This document shows positions 1-9,147 of a stretch of 64,000 nt of DNA, piece by piece. The notes below the pieces were generated by a model. It worked only from the letters and a program-made list of their open reading frames with translations, made no database searches and was not told the origin of the DNA. Source of the DNA: Algibacter miyuki. GTDB taxonomy: Bacteria; Bacteroidota; Bacteroidia; Flavobacteriales; Flavobacteriaceae. Location of the stretch: NCBI RefSeq assembly GCF_030409805.1, contig NZ_JAUFQP010000007.1, positions 186,001-250,000 on the forward strand, read 5' to 3'. A program made the translations under genes and the position numbers. How positions within the stretch are numbered: position 1 is the stretch's first letter; each line of letters starts with the position of its first letter.

Positions 1-334
1 CATAAGAATAAATTGGAGATGTAGTTAAAGGCGCAGAAAATATCATAGTAGATATCGTTGACTTAACTAAGCTCTGATTAGCCGCTAACCTCGCATGGAA
101 TAAAGTATATGCTCCGTGATCTAATGTTCTTAAAACGCCGTCTGCATCAGCAACTACCATTCTGTCTTGTCCTCCTATTCCTATATTTGTATTAATATCT
201 CTTACCCTTACATTCCCTTCACCTACATCTAAAGATTCTGTTGGAGTATTTGTATTTATACCCGTTGTTTGCGCAATTACAGTAGTTTTAAATATAACAA
301 GGAATAAGCCTAGTATAAAAATATTTTTTTTCAT
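1..334 (-). CDS. Small exported protein of the island family (C-terminus beyond left edge)
   Basis: The reading frame opens at an ATG at 334 and stays open to the left edge, giving at least 111 residues. It starts with a lysine-rich n-region and hydrophobic stretch ending in IAQ, a clear signal peptide. Residues ~22-70 contain GINTNTPTESLDVGEG followed by NVRVRDINTNIG and VVADADGVLRTL. The last two motifs recur almost unchanged near the C-terminus of the 2116-aa giant protein at 13746-20096, so the two are related by a shared module. Bacteroidota surface and fibre-like proteins often start with this type of GINT/GVGT...LDV module. No catalytic motif is visible. It lies directly downstream of the 1750-aa giant gene, separated by a terminator. 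The function is unknown; a surface role is inferred from the signal peptide and family. Confidence 0.8.
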   Translation of the reverse strand, partial: MKKNIFILGLFLVIFKTTVIAQTTGINTNTPTESLDVGEGNVRVRDINTNIGIGGQDRMVVADADGVLRTLDHGAYTLFHARLAANQSLVKSTISTMIFSAPLTTSPIYSY

Positions 335-353
335 AAATAATTTTTTTGGTTAT

Positions 354-382
354 AAAAAGCTACTGACTTTCAGTAGCTTTTT
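354..382 (-). terminator. Rho-independent terminator of the 1750-aa giant gene
   Basis: A perfect 13-bp inverted repeat (354-366 and 370-382) has a 3-nt loop. Its arms AAAAAGCTACTGA/TCAGTAGCTTTTT give a U-rich tail in either direction. It sits 15 bp past the stop of the giant gene and upstream of the next gene. Confidence 0.85.
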
Positions 383-397
383 ATATTTAATAAATTA

Positions 398-3300
398 TTA
401 TTCTACGTATTCAACTATCACATGATAGCTCCCTGCAGGATGTAATGTTGTTAATGATCCAGCTGTACCTAAGATTAACTGACCTGTACTTGAATTGTAC
501 TCAATAATATTAGTACTGATTGAATTCGTAGTTTGGTTTATCAATCTTACACCTAATAATTTAGCACCTGAAGGCACAACTCCTGACAAACTCACAATGT
601 TAGTATTTGTTGACAATGTAACACTACCAACACGTTCGTAAACCGTACTATTGTCAATCCATTTTTTAAGTGTGTTTTGGGCAGCTGTTGCGCTATACAC
701 TGGATATACTTTTCTTACAGTACCATCTGCTTCAACAGTCATAATTCCATCAACATTATCAAGATCTGCACCTGTTTGCGCTACTAAACCAGCAACTGCT
801 AAAGTGTTACTTGCACCTGTTGTAATTGTTGTTGGTTTAATTAAAGCACCTCCCAATTGAATTTTATTATCTGTTTTCGTCAAACCATTATCGGCTTCAA
901 TCTCTAAAGAAGATTGGTCAACCCATGTAGGAACTCCTGTACTGCTTGTTACTAATACTTGGTCATTACCCGCATTCGCAATGTCTTCTGGTGCAATTGT
1001 ACCATTTTGAATATGCGTTGTTGTAATTGATTCTGTTCCTACTTTTAAACTTGCATCTATTAATGTTGCTCCGGCTCCACCAGTAACAACGATTGTTGTA
1101 TCATCAGCTGTTAAATCTTTAGGATCTACAACGCCTGCAGGACCTTGAGGACCTTCTGCACCATCAGAAACTATAACTGTAGTTGTTCCATCTGTAATAG
1201 TTGATGTTCCATCTCCATTATCGGTTACTGTCACTGAAGTTCCGTTAATACCATCAATTCCGTTTGTTCCATCAACTCCATCTTTCCCATCAGAAACTAT
1301 AATCGTAGTTGTTCCATCTGAAATAGTTGATGTTCCATCTCCGTTATCTGTTACCGTTACCGAAGTTCCGTTAACACCATCAATTCCGTTTGTTCCATCA
1401 ACTCCATCTTTACCATCAGAAACTATAATCGTAGTTGTTCCATCTGAAATAGTTGATGTTCCATCTCCGTTATCTGTTACCGTTACTGAAGTTCCGTTAA
1501 CACCATCAATTCCGTTTGTTCCATCAACTCCATCTTTACCATCAGAAACTATAATCGTAGTTGTTCCATCTGAAATAGTTGATGTTCCATCTCCGTTATC
1601 TGTTACCGTTACCGAAGTTCCGTTAACACCATCAATTCCGTTTGTTCCATCAACTCCATCTTTACCATCAGAAACTATAATCGTAGTTGTTCCATCTGAA
1701 ATAGTTGATGTTCCATCTCCGTTATCTGTTACCGTTACTGAAGTTCCGTTAACACCATCAATTCCGTTTGTTCCATCAACTCCATCTTTCCCATCAGAAA
1801 CTATAATTGTAGTTGTTCCATCTGAAATAGTTGATGTTCCATCTCCGTTATCTGTTACCGTTACTGAAACTCCGTCAACTCCGTTTGTTCCGTCAACACC
1901 ATCTTTACCATCAGAAACTATAACTGTAGTTGTTCCATCTGAAATAGTTGATGTTCCATCTCCATTATCCGTTACTGTTACTGAAGTTCCGTCAACGCCA
2001 TCTGCTCCGTCTGCTCCTTTTGAAATAATAACATCAGTTGTTCCATCACTAACTGTTACTGTACCATCTCCGTTATCGGTTACTGTTACTGAAGCTCCGT
2101 CAATACCATCAGTTCCGTTTGTTCCATCAACTCCATCTTTCCCGTCAGAAACTATAATTGTAGTTGTTCCATCTGAAATAGTTGATGTTCCATCTCCATT
2201 ATCCGTTACTGTTACTGAAGTTCCGTCAACGCCATCAACACCATCTTTACCATCAGAAACTATAACTGTAGTTGTTCCATCTGAAATAGTTGATGTTCCA
2301 TCTCCGTTATCCGTTACTGTTACTGAAGTTCCGTCAACGCCATCTGCTCCGTCTGCTCCTTTTGAAATAATAACATCAGTTGTTCCATCACTAACTGTTA
2401 CTGTACCATCTCCATTATCCGTTACTGTTACTGAAGCTCCGTCAATACCATCAGTTCCGTTTGTTCCATCAACTCCATCTTTACCATCAGAAACTACAAC
2501 TGTAGTTGTTCCATCTGAAATAGTTGATGTTCCATCTCCATTATCGGTTACCGTTACTGAAGTCCCGTCAACGCCATCTGCTCCGTCTGCTCCTTTTGAA
2601 ATAATAACATCAGTTGTTCCATCACTAACTGTTACTGTACCATCTCCATTATCCGTTACTGTTACTGAAGCTCCGTCAATACCATCAGTTCCGTTTGTTC
2701 CATCAACTCCATCTTTACCATCAGAAACTACAACTGTAGTTGTTCCATCTGAAATAGTTGATGTTCCATCTCCATTATCGGTTACCGTTACTGAAGTCCC
2801 GTCAACGCCATCTGCTCCGTCTGCTCCTTTTGAAATAATAACATCAGTTGTTCCATCACTAACTGTTACTGTACCATCTCCATTATCCGTTACTGTTACT
2901 GAAGCTCCGTCAATACCATCAGTTCCGTTTGTTCCATCAACTCCATCTTTACCATCAGAAACTATAATTGTAGTTGTTCCATCTGAAATAGTTGATGTTC
3001 CATCTCCATTATCCGTTACTGTTACTGAAGTTCCGTCAACGCCATCTGCTCCGTCTGCTCCTTTTGAAATAATAACATCAGTTGTTCCATCACTAACTGT
3101 TACTGTACCATCTCCATTATCCGTTACTGTTACTGAAGCTCCGTCAATACCATCAGTTCCGTTTGTTCCATCAACTCCATCTTTACCATCAGAAACTACA
3201 ACTGTAGTTGTTCCATCTGAAATAGTTGATGTTCCATCTCCATTATCCGTTACTGTTACTGAAGTTCCGTCAACGCCATCTGCTCCGTCTGCTCCTTTTG

Positions 3301-5650
3301 AAATAATAACATCAGTTGTTCCATCACTAACTGTTACTGTACCATCTCCGTTATCGGTTACTGTTACTGAAGCTCCGTCAATACCATCAGTTCCGTTTGT
3401 TCCATCAACTCCATCTTTCCCGTCAGAAACTATAATTGTAGTTGTTCCATCTGAAATAGTTGATGTTCCATCTCCATTATCCGTTACTGTTACTGAAGTT
3501 CCGTCAACGCCATCTACTCCGTCTGCTCCTTTTGAAATAATAACATCAGTTGTTCCATCACTAACTGTTACTGTACCATCTCCGTTATCTGTTACTGTTA
3601 CTGAAGCTCCGTCAATACCATCAGTTCCGTTTGTTCCATCAACTCCATCTTTCCCATCAGAAACTATAATTGTAGTTGTTCCATCTGAAATAGTTGATGT
3701 TCCATCTCCATTATCGGTTACTGTTACTGAAGTTCCGTCAACGCCATCAACACCATCTTTACCATCAGAAACTATAACTGTAGTTGTTCCATCTGAAATA
3801 GTTGATGTTCCATCTCCGTTATCCGTTACTGTTACTGAAGTTCCGTCTTGTCCGGCAGATCCCGACGCCATGTTTATAGTAACATCATTACCGTTTTCAT
3901 TAGTATAAGTAATAGTTCCATCACCGTTATCTTTTAAAACAGTAACCGTTTCATTTAATGTTACAATGTTTTCGATGTATTCCTCAATCGTATTGAATGT
4001 TTCTCCATTAACAGTTACTGGTCCTTCGTTTACGATATTTCCGAATTGATTTACAACGCTTCCTGGTACATCAACGATAGTTTCTGTGCCGTCTTCACTG
4101 GTGTAAGTGTATGTTCCATCAGTATTATCTACTAGAGTAGTCACCGTTTCATATGTTTGAACAATCTCTTCAAATGATATATTTTGAACTACATTGTTTT
4201 CATCAACATAAGTAAAAATATCTCCATCATAGGATACATTACCACCAACTGTTGTGTTAGTCAAATTAGTAACTAAATGTTCTAAAACTTCTGTATTTGT
4301 AACAATGTCCTCGAAATTATTGATAACATCAGCAGGAACATCGATAGTTACAGCATCGCCAGCTTCATTAGTATATGTATAGGTACCATCATTGTTATTT
4401 ACAAGTTTTGTAATGGTCTCATTAGCTTGAACAATCTCTTCAAATGATATATTTTGAACTACATTGTTTTCATCAACATAAGTAAAAATATCTCCATCGT
4501 AAGATACGTTTCCTCCTACTGTGGTGTTCGTTAGGTTTGTAACTAAATGTTCTAAAACTTCTGTATTTGTAACAATGTCCTCGAAATTATTGATAACATC
4601 GGCAGGAACATCAATAGTTACAGCATCGCCAGCTTCATTAGTATATGTATAGGTACCATCATTGTTATTTACAAGTTTTGTAATGGTCTCATTAGCTTGA
4701 ACAATCTCTTCAAATGATATATTTTGAACTACATTGTTTTCATCAACATAAGTAAAGACATCACCATCGTAAGATACGTTTCCTCCTACTGTGGTGTTCG
4801 TTAGGTTTGTAACTAAATGCTCTAAAACTTCTGTATTTGTAACAATGTCCTCGAAATTATTGATAACATCGGCAGGAACATCGATAGTTACAGCATCGCC
4901 AGCTTCATTAGTATATGTATAGGTACCATCATTGTTATTTACAAGTTTTGTAATGGTCTCATTAGCTTGAACAATCTCTTCAAATGAAATGTTCTGAACT
5001 ACATTGTTTTCATCAACATAAGTAAAAACATCTCCATCGTAAGATACGTTTCCTCCTACTGTGGTGTTCGTTAGGTTTGTAACTAAATGTTCTAAAACTT
5101 CTGTATTTGTAACAATGTCCTCGAAATTATTGATAACATCGGCAGGAACATCGATAGTTACAGCATCGCCAGCTTCATTAGTATATGTATAGGTACCATC
5201 ATTGTTATTTACAAGTGTACTAACCGTTTCTAATGCTGTGAAAATTGCTTTTAAATCAATAATAGATTCAGCTTTATTTTCATCTGTGTAAACCAATGTA
5301 CTATTTACAGTATTATAAACTAAGCTAGTTAAGGTTTCTTGAAAACTAATTTCATCATCTCCTGTAGATATAATTCTTTTCCAGCTGTTATCTAACCAAT
5401 AATAATAACCTGGTTTTATCAAGTTATTGTCTGTTAAATTGAAGACTAAAAGACTTTCTTCATTGCCATTTACAATAGTTGTTTGATCTAAAGTATCGGT
5501 AAGTTGGACACGGGGTATCATAATACCTCGGTCTGATGCTACAACATCTAATTGAGTTGACTGATTTGGGAGTGGTGTACCAACTCCTACTTGGGCATAC
5601 ATATTATAGGTTAAACCTATAAATACAATTAAAAGTAATCTTAATTTCAT
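398..5650 (-). CDS. Giant exported repeat protein with collagen-like GXX segments (1750 aa)
   Basis: The protein has a signal peptide (cleavage after YAQ, ~residue 20), then a module at ~21-95 with GVGTPLPNQ, MIPRV and GYYYW...W motifs that is nearly identical in the 2116-aa paralogue. Four 90-aa repeats follow at ~145-500. One copy of the 66-aa unit that is amplified in the paralogue comes next. About 23 units of 36-42 aa lie at ~600-1500, each beginning SVTVTDNGDGT and ending in short collagen-like GXX triplets such as GKDGVDGTNGTDG. The C-terminal ~250 residues are non-repetitive. I see neither a type A nor a type B type IX sorting domain and no outer-membrane barrel, so the export and anchoring route is unclear. 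It is probably a long extracellular fibre or adhesin (inference). Near-exact DNA repeats predict length variation by recombination. Confidence 0.9.
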   Translation of the reverse strand: MKLRLLLIVFIGLTYNMYAQVGVGTPLPNQSTQLDVVASDRGIMIPRVQLTDTLDQTTIVNGNEESLLVFNLTDNNLIKPGYYYWLDNSWKRIISTGDDEISFQETLTSLVYNTVNSTLVYTDENKAESIIDLKAIFTALETVSTLVNNNDGTYTYTNEAGDAVTIDVPADVINNFEDIVTNTEVLEHLVTNLTNTTVGGNVSYDGDVFTYVDENNVVQNISFEEIVQANETITKLVNNNDGTYTYTNEAGDAVTIDVPADVINNFEDIVTNTEVLEHLVTNLTNTTVGGNVSYDGDVFTYVDENNVVQNISFEEIVQANETITKLVNNNDGTYTYTNEAGDAVTIDVPADVINNFEDIVTNTEVLEHLVTNLTNTTVGGNVSYDGDIFTYVDENNVVQNISFEEIVQANETITKLVNNNDGTYTYTNEAGDAVTIDVPADVINNFEDIVTNTEVLEHLVTNLTNTTVGGNVSYDGDIFTYVDENNVVQNISFEEIVQTYETVTTLVDNTDGTYTYTSEDGTETIVDVPGSVVNQFGNIVNEGPVTVNGETFNTIEEYIENIVTLNETVTVLKDNGDGTITYTNENGNDVTINMASGSAGQDGTSVTVTDNGDGTSTISDGTTTVIVSDGKDGVDGVDGTSVTVTDNGDGTSTISDGTTTIIVSDGKDGVDGTNGTDGIDGASVTVTDNGDGTVTVSDGTTDVIISKGADGVDGVDGTSVTVTDNGDGTSTISDGTTTIIVSDGKDGVDGTNGTDGIDGASVTVTDNGDGTVTVSDGTTDVIISKGADGADGVDGTSVTVTDNGDGTSTISDGTTTVVVSDGKDGVDGTNGTDGIDGASVTVTDNGDGTVTVSDGTTDVIISKGADGADGVDGTSVTVTDNGDGTSTISDGTTTIIVSDGKDGVDGTNGTDGIDGASVTVTDNGDGTVTVSDGTTDVIISKGADGADGVDGTSVTVTDNGDGTSTISDGTTTVVVSDGKDGVDGTNGTDGIDGASVTVTDNGDGTVTVSDGTTDVIISKGADGADGVDGTSVTVTDNGDGTSTISDGTTTVVVSDGKDGVDGTNGTDGIDGASVTVTDNGDGTVTVSDGTTDVIISKGADGADGVDGTSVTVTDNGDGTSTISDGTTTVIVSDGKDGVDGVDGTSVTVTDNGDGTSTISDGTTTIIVSDGKDGVDGTNGTDGIDGASVTVTDNGDGTVTVSDGTTDVIISKGADGADGVDGTSVTVTDNGDGTSTISDGTTTVIVSDGKDGVDGTNGVDGVSVTVTDNGDGTSTISDGTTTIIVSDGKDGVDGTNGIDGVNGTSVTVTDNGDGTSTISDGTTTIIVSDGKDGVDGTNGIDGVNGTSVTVTDNGDGTSTISDGTTTIIVSDGKDGVDGTNGIDGVNGTSVTVTDNGDGTSTISDGTTTIIVSDGKDGVDGTNGIDGVNGTSVTVTDNGDGTSTISDGTTTIIVSDGKDGVDGTNGIDGINGTSVTVTDNGDGTSTITDGTTTVIVSDGAEGPQGPAGVVDPKDLTADDTTIVVTGGAGATLIDASLKVGTESITTTHIQNGTIAPEDIANAGNDQVLVTSSTGVPTWVDQSSLEIEADNGLTKTDNKIQLGGALIKPTTITTGASNTLAVAGLVAQTGADLDNVDGIMTVEADGTVRKVYPVYSATAAQNTLKKWIDNSTVYERVGSVTLSTNTNIVSLSGVVPSGAKLLGVRLINQTTNSISTNIIEYNSSTGQLILGTAGSLTTLHPAGSYHVIVEYVE
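1150..3850 (-). repeat. Coding tandem repeats with collagen-like triplets
   Basis: Roughly 23 units lie inside the 1750-aa gene. Two unit types alternate (42 + 36 aa) and form a higher-order 234-bp period in the middle; marker sequences recur at about 2354, 2588, 2822, 3056, 3290 and 3524. The 3'-proximal end is a uniform 126-bp array, with markers at about 1252, 1378, 1504, 1630 and 1756. The two periodicities suggest separate amplification events. Confidence 0.9.
4140..5220 (-). repeat. Four 270-bp coding tandem repeats
   Basis: Four 90-aa units of the 1750-aa protein repeat every 270 bp; the same segment recurs at about 4158, 4428, 4698 and 4968. The proteins of the units are almost identical (one D/I versus D/V change), and the DNA differs mainly at silent positions. 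Confidence 0.9.
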
Positions 5651-6109
5651 TTGTTTGATTTTTGGGTATCTATTTATTTCTATTTAGTTTATAGAATTAT
5701 CAAAATAAAAATGTAATTCAATTTTCTAATAGCATACAAATAAACCTACAAATCAATAATTCACAAAAAAAACACCTAACACAAAAGTATCACATTCGCA
5801 GAAACACAGGCTTTTACGACGTACGACACAAAAAAAAGTGTTTTTTTTTAATTATTTTTTTTATAGCTATGTTATATTTATTCTATTACCATTTTTATGT
5901 TAAAAAATACTTTCCATGCTATTTTAGGCTAACTATAATGGTATTATTATTTGCTTATTTTTTACTTTCTGCACAACAATCGAGAAGACCCATAAATAAA
6001 TCTATATGCATTATTGTAGAATATGTTTTTTTTTCGCAAAAAAGGCACCAACACAATTGTTTCGTTAAGAACGAAATCTTTAAATAAACCGTAATACCAA
6101 TAAAATAAA
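5651..6109. other. AT-rich intergenic region upstream of the giant gene
   Basis: This stretch has no convincing gene. It holds the conserved upstream block of the giant-gene family (5745-5808) and A/T homopolymer runs. A 72-codon plus-strand frame at 5869-6087 lacks any recognisable feature and is probably chance. Confidence 0.6.
5782..5789 (-). promoter_or_regulatory. Candidate -7 promoter box of the 1750-aa giant gene
   Basis: On the minus strand this reads TACTTTTG, matching the Bacteroidota -7 consensus TAnnTTTG. It lies within a block of ~60 bp (about 5745-5808) that is conserved upstream of the degenerate third giant copy (box at 23457-23464). A near match (GACTTTTG) lies upstream of the 2116-aa gene. 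The implied leader is long (~125 nt). No good TTG -33 element is visible. Confidence 0.45.
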
Positions 6110-6181
6110 ATACCCCCTAACTTTCATTACTATTAATCAACCCTTAAAACGAAAAGGATATCTTATGAAAGTAGGGGGTAT
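6110..6181 (-). terminator. Long-loop hairpin terminator after the PorE-like gene
   Basis: The arms at 6111-6127 and 6165-6180 are complementary over 16 of 17 positions (TACCCCCTAACTTTCAT against ATGAAAG-TAGGGGGTA), with a single bulge and a 37-nt loop. On the minus strand it is followed by TTTTATTTTATT. It lies ~50 bp past the operon's last stop codon. Confidence 0.6.
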
Positions 6182-6230
6182 TTATGTTGTACTTTATTCT
6201 TTTTTACAGAATATTTATTTTTTATCGCAT

Positions 6231-8177
6231 TTATTTCACGATTATAAATTCACTACGTCTGTTAGCTTGATGTTCTGCTTTTGTACATGGTACGCCGTTT
6301 GAACATTTATTAACCAATTGCGTTTCGCCATAACCTCGTGAACTTAATCGGTTGCGGTCAATTCCACTAGCTATGATATAATCCATAGTCGATTTTGCGC
6401 GGTTGTTAGATAGCACCATGTTATATTGATCACTAGCACGACTATCCGTATGAGAACGTATATCGATCTTTAATTGTGGATACAACTTCATCGCTTCTAC
6501 AACTTTCTGAAGCTCTACTCCCGCATCTGGACGGATGTTATACTTGTCTAAATCAAAATAAATTATAGGTATATTTAGCGCATCTGATAAATCCGTTCCT
6601 GGAGTCAGCCTCATTTTAGGAACTAATTGGAAGTCAATTTTTTGTTTCTCCAAACCGGATTCAGATCGTTTATCATCAGAGTCATAACCTGTTTTTGACA
6701 CCAAAATAGTATACACATCATAACGTGCTGTTTCTACATGGTAATACCCGTCTTGGTCTGTTTCTAATTCAGCATAAACTTCTCCTGCTTCGTTGGTTAA
6801 TTTTACATGGGCTCCTGCTATAGGCTCACCCGTGTGTTTATCGGTAACAACACCTTCTATCTCGGCTTTAAACAAATCTTTTATTGGTGCCTTTTCTATA
6901 AACGTGTAGATGTTATCATACACAAAAGTGCCAGGTACTTCTGCTCTATTAGAGCTTATAAATCCATATTTTTCGTTAATTCCAAAAGCAAAATCATCCG
7001 CATAACTGTTAATTGGTGTTCCTACATTTAACAGGTTATCAAAGGTGTCATCGGCTTTGATTTTTATGTAAAAGACATCTAATCCGCCTAAACCAAAATG
7101 TCCGTCTGATGAAAAGTAAAAACTATTGTCCTGATCGACAAAAGGAAAGGTTTCTTTACCAGGGGTATTGATTTTTGAACCTAAATTCTCAGGGACTTCT
7201 AATGTTAAATCTTCATTGATTTTTACACGGTATAAATCTGATTCTCCATATCCGCCGGGACGGTCTGAAGCAAAATACAGTGTTTTTTCATCCGGACTCA
7301 ACGCCGGGTGTGCTGAAGAATAATGATCACTATTGAAGTCTAACTCCTCTGGTGTAGACCATTTACCGTCTTCTTTTTGTGTTCTGTAAATTTTTAGGTT
7401 TTTATCGTCTTTACGTTTTTTACTCGTATTGTTGCTTCGCGTAAAATACATCGTGTTTAAATCTTTCGTATAAACCGCTGAGGATTCGTGATAAGTACTG
7501 TTTAATTTACCTTTAAGCTTGCGTTCTTTTCCCGTGATTTGATTCGTAGAATCTAAATCTACAGCGTATAGCGATAAATAACTTAATCCATCCCAACCAC
7601 TCTTACGGTTGATAAAATTATCGCTCTCAATGGCTGTTGATGCAAAAATAAGTTGGTCTTCTATTTTGGTATGTCCAAAGCTTATTTTATCTAAATTATA
7701 AAGCCCGTGTACGGTATCTAAGCTATAACGCCCTGAATTGGCTTCTATAATAGAGGCGTAATCTATTGCTGATCGTAACTCAACAGTATCTCCTACTTTG
7801 GTTCGATAAGCATCATAATAGTCTTTCGCTTTTCGACTCTTTCCTATCGCTTTAAGCGCTTGAGAGTAACGTAACTTTGAAACGTTTTGCGCTGGTGATG
7901 GCACCAAATCAAATAAGCGCGCGTACCATTTTGAGGCTTCATCATATTGCGCATTAAAATAATAACTTTCGGCTAGCTTGGTAAAAAGCTCTTCGGATTC
8001 GAAGCCTTTATCTGCAACACTTAAGTAGATTTTTTGGGCATTGATATAATCTAACCCTTCAAACTCTTTAGAGGCTTTTTCTAATTGACGTTCTTGGCCA
8101 TACAACGTACTGAATCCTGATAAGAAAATCAATAAAAGCAGTAGAACCAATGGTTGTAATTGTGTAATTTTTTTCAT
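6231..8177 (-). CDS. porE: PorE-like TPR/beta-propeller/CRD/OmpA outer-membrane protein
   Basis: This 648-aa protein has a signal peptide (ends at ~28, LYGQ). TPR-like helices lie at ~30-130 and a PD40/WD40-like propeller at ~170-420, with motifs such as HPALSPDEKTLYFASDRPGG and SFYFSSDGHFGLGGLDVFY. A carboxypeptidase-regulatory beta-sandwich occupies ~440-520. The C-terminus is an OmpA/MotB peptidoglycan-binding domain (~540-648, with YFDLDKYNIRP, IRSHTDSRAS and NNRAKST...YGE). This exact order is that of PorE of Porphyromonas gingivalis, a periplasmic peptidoglycan-associated type IX secretion component. It is the last gene of a run with a PorP/SprF-like gene (18-bp gap) and a type B cargo gene. 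It may be a dedicated paralogue for this island rather than the core PorE. A fragment of its 3' end is duplicated at 20260-20448. Confidence 0.85.
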   Translation of the reverse strand: MKKITQLQPLVLLLLLIFLSGFSTLYGQERQLEKASKEFEGLDYINAQKIYLSVADKGFESEELFTKLAESYYFNAQYDEASKWYARLFDLVPSPAQNVSKLRYSQALKAIGKSRKAKDYYDAYRTKVGDTVELRSAIDYASIIEANSGRYSLDTVHGLYNLDKISFGHTKIEDQLIFASTAIESDNFINRKSGWDGLSYLSLYAVDLDSTNQITGKERKLKGKLNSTYHESSAVYTKDLNTMYFTRSNNTSKKRKDDKNLKIYRTQKEDGKWSTPEELDFNSDHYSSAHPALSPDEKTLYFASDRPGGYGESDLYRVKINEDLTLEVPENLGSKINTPGKETFPFVDQDNSFYFSSDGHFGLGGLDVFYIKIKADDTFDNLLNVGTPINSYADDFAFGINEKYGFISSNRAEVPGTFVYDNIYTFIEKAPIKDLFKAEIEGVVTDKHTGEPIAGAHVKLTNEAGEVYAELETDQDGYYHVETARYDVYTILVSKTGYDSDDKRSESGLEKQKIDFQLVPKMRLTPGTDLSDALNIPIIYFDLDKYNIRPDAGVELQKVVEAMKLYPQLKIDIRSHTDSRASDQYNMVLSNNRAKSTMDYIIASGIDRNRLSSRGYGETQLVNKCSNGVPCTKAEHQANRRSEFIIVK

Positions 8178-8195
8178 TAAGGTCGTGTTTTAGAA

Positions 8196-9125
8196 TTAGA
8201 AGAAACGTGGGTTGACTTTACCTCTGAAACGGGTGCCTAATTCAAATCGTAAAAATATCTCGTGTGAACCGCTGTTATAACGGGACAAGTCTGTCGTTTC
8301 ATAATCATAGGCGTAACCTATCATTAAGTTATCACTGATTTGAAAGCCAGCCATACCACTTACAGCGGCATCTAATCGGTAGGCTAATCCTAAGATTAAA
8401 CCATTATTGATAAGCGCATTTGCAGATAAATCAACCGCTAATGGAGCGCCTGATACCGCCTTCACTAACACAGCCGGTTTTAATTTTAAACTTTCGTTTA
8501 AATCAAACACATAACCGCCGATAAAGTAGGCGTGTAGTTTTTCCGTAGCTGTAGAGACTTGAACCTCGTCGTAGTGTTCTGTTTCTAATAAGTTTGGGGT
8601 TGATAATCCCATATACCAACGATCGCTATGTAAATATAAACCAAGGCCTGCTACTGGTGATGATGAGTTTTTGCGCGATAAATCATAGTCGTTTGGATTG
8701 TATATCGTTAGTTTATTGGGGTCTAAATCAAATATCGAAAGTCCTGCTTTGATTCCAAAGGATAGATTTAAAGCCTCGGAAACAGGTATCGTATATGAAA
8801 AATCCGCCGTTACTAAACTCTCTGAGGAAGGGCCTAACTTATCGCTCGTAAAGCTAAAGCCTAAGCCTACTCCTTGAATACCTATAGGCGAGTTTAAAGA
8901 AAAATTAAGGGTTTCTGGTGCGCCTTCTAAACCTACCCATTGGTTTCGGTAAAGTCCTGTCATACTCAAAGATCCGCGGGTTCCTGCGTATGCCGGGTTT
9001 ACTGTTACGGTATTATACATATACTGCGTGTATTGTGAGTCTTGCTGAGCTTCTAAAGGCTCAAAACCCACCAATACCCCTGTAAAAAGTATAAAAACAA
9101 CTATTTTATAAATATGGTTATGCAT
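8196..9125 (-). CDS. PorP/SprF-family type IX secretion outer-membrane protein
   Basis: The 309-aa protein has a signal peptide (to ~26, LEAQ). The family hallmarks QYTQYMYNTVTVNPAYAG and GLYRNQWVGLEGAPET lie directly after it, followed by a beta-strand-rich barrel of about 14 strands ending LRFELGTRFRG. PorP/SprF proteins bind to or attach cargo with type B C-terminal sorting domains and are usually encoded beside that cargo, as here: the upstream gene (22-bp gap) has such a domain. The downstream gene encodes a PorE-like protein. The three form one operon on spacing. A short remnant of this gene's 5' end survives in the duplicated segment at ~20455-20487. Confidence 0.92.
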   Translation of the reverse strand: MHNHIYKIVVFILFTGVLVGFEPLEAQQDSQYTQYMYNTVTVNPAYAGTRGSLSMTGLYRNQWVGLEGAPETLNFSLNSPIGIQGVGLGFSFTSDKLGPSSESLVTADFSYTIPVSEALNLSFGIKAGLSIFDLDPNKLTIYNPNDYDLSRKNSSSPVAGLGLYLHSDRWYMGLSTPNLLETEHYDEVQVSTATEKLHAYFIGGYVFDLNESLKLKPAVLVKAVSGAPLAVDLSANALINNGLILGLAYRLDAAVSGMAGFQISDNLMIGYAYDYETTDLSRYNSGSHEIFLRFELGTRFRGKVNPRFF

Positions 9126-9147
9126 TGAATTTTGTTTTTGTTTTAAA

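Noticed and set aside
5869-6087. 72-codon plus-strand frame in the giant gene's upstream region
   Set aside because: Low-complexity AT-rich sequence with no start context, motif or homologous neighbour; it overlaps the conserved upstream region's flank.
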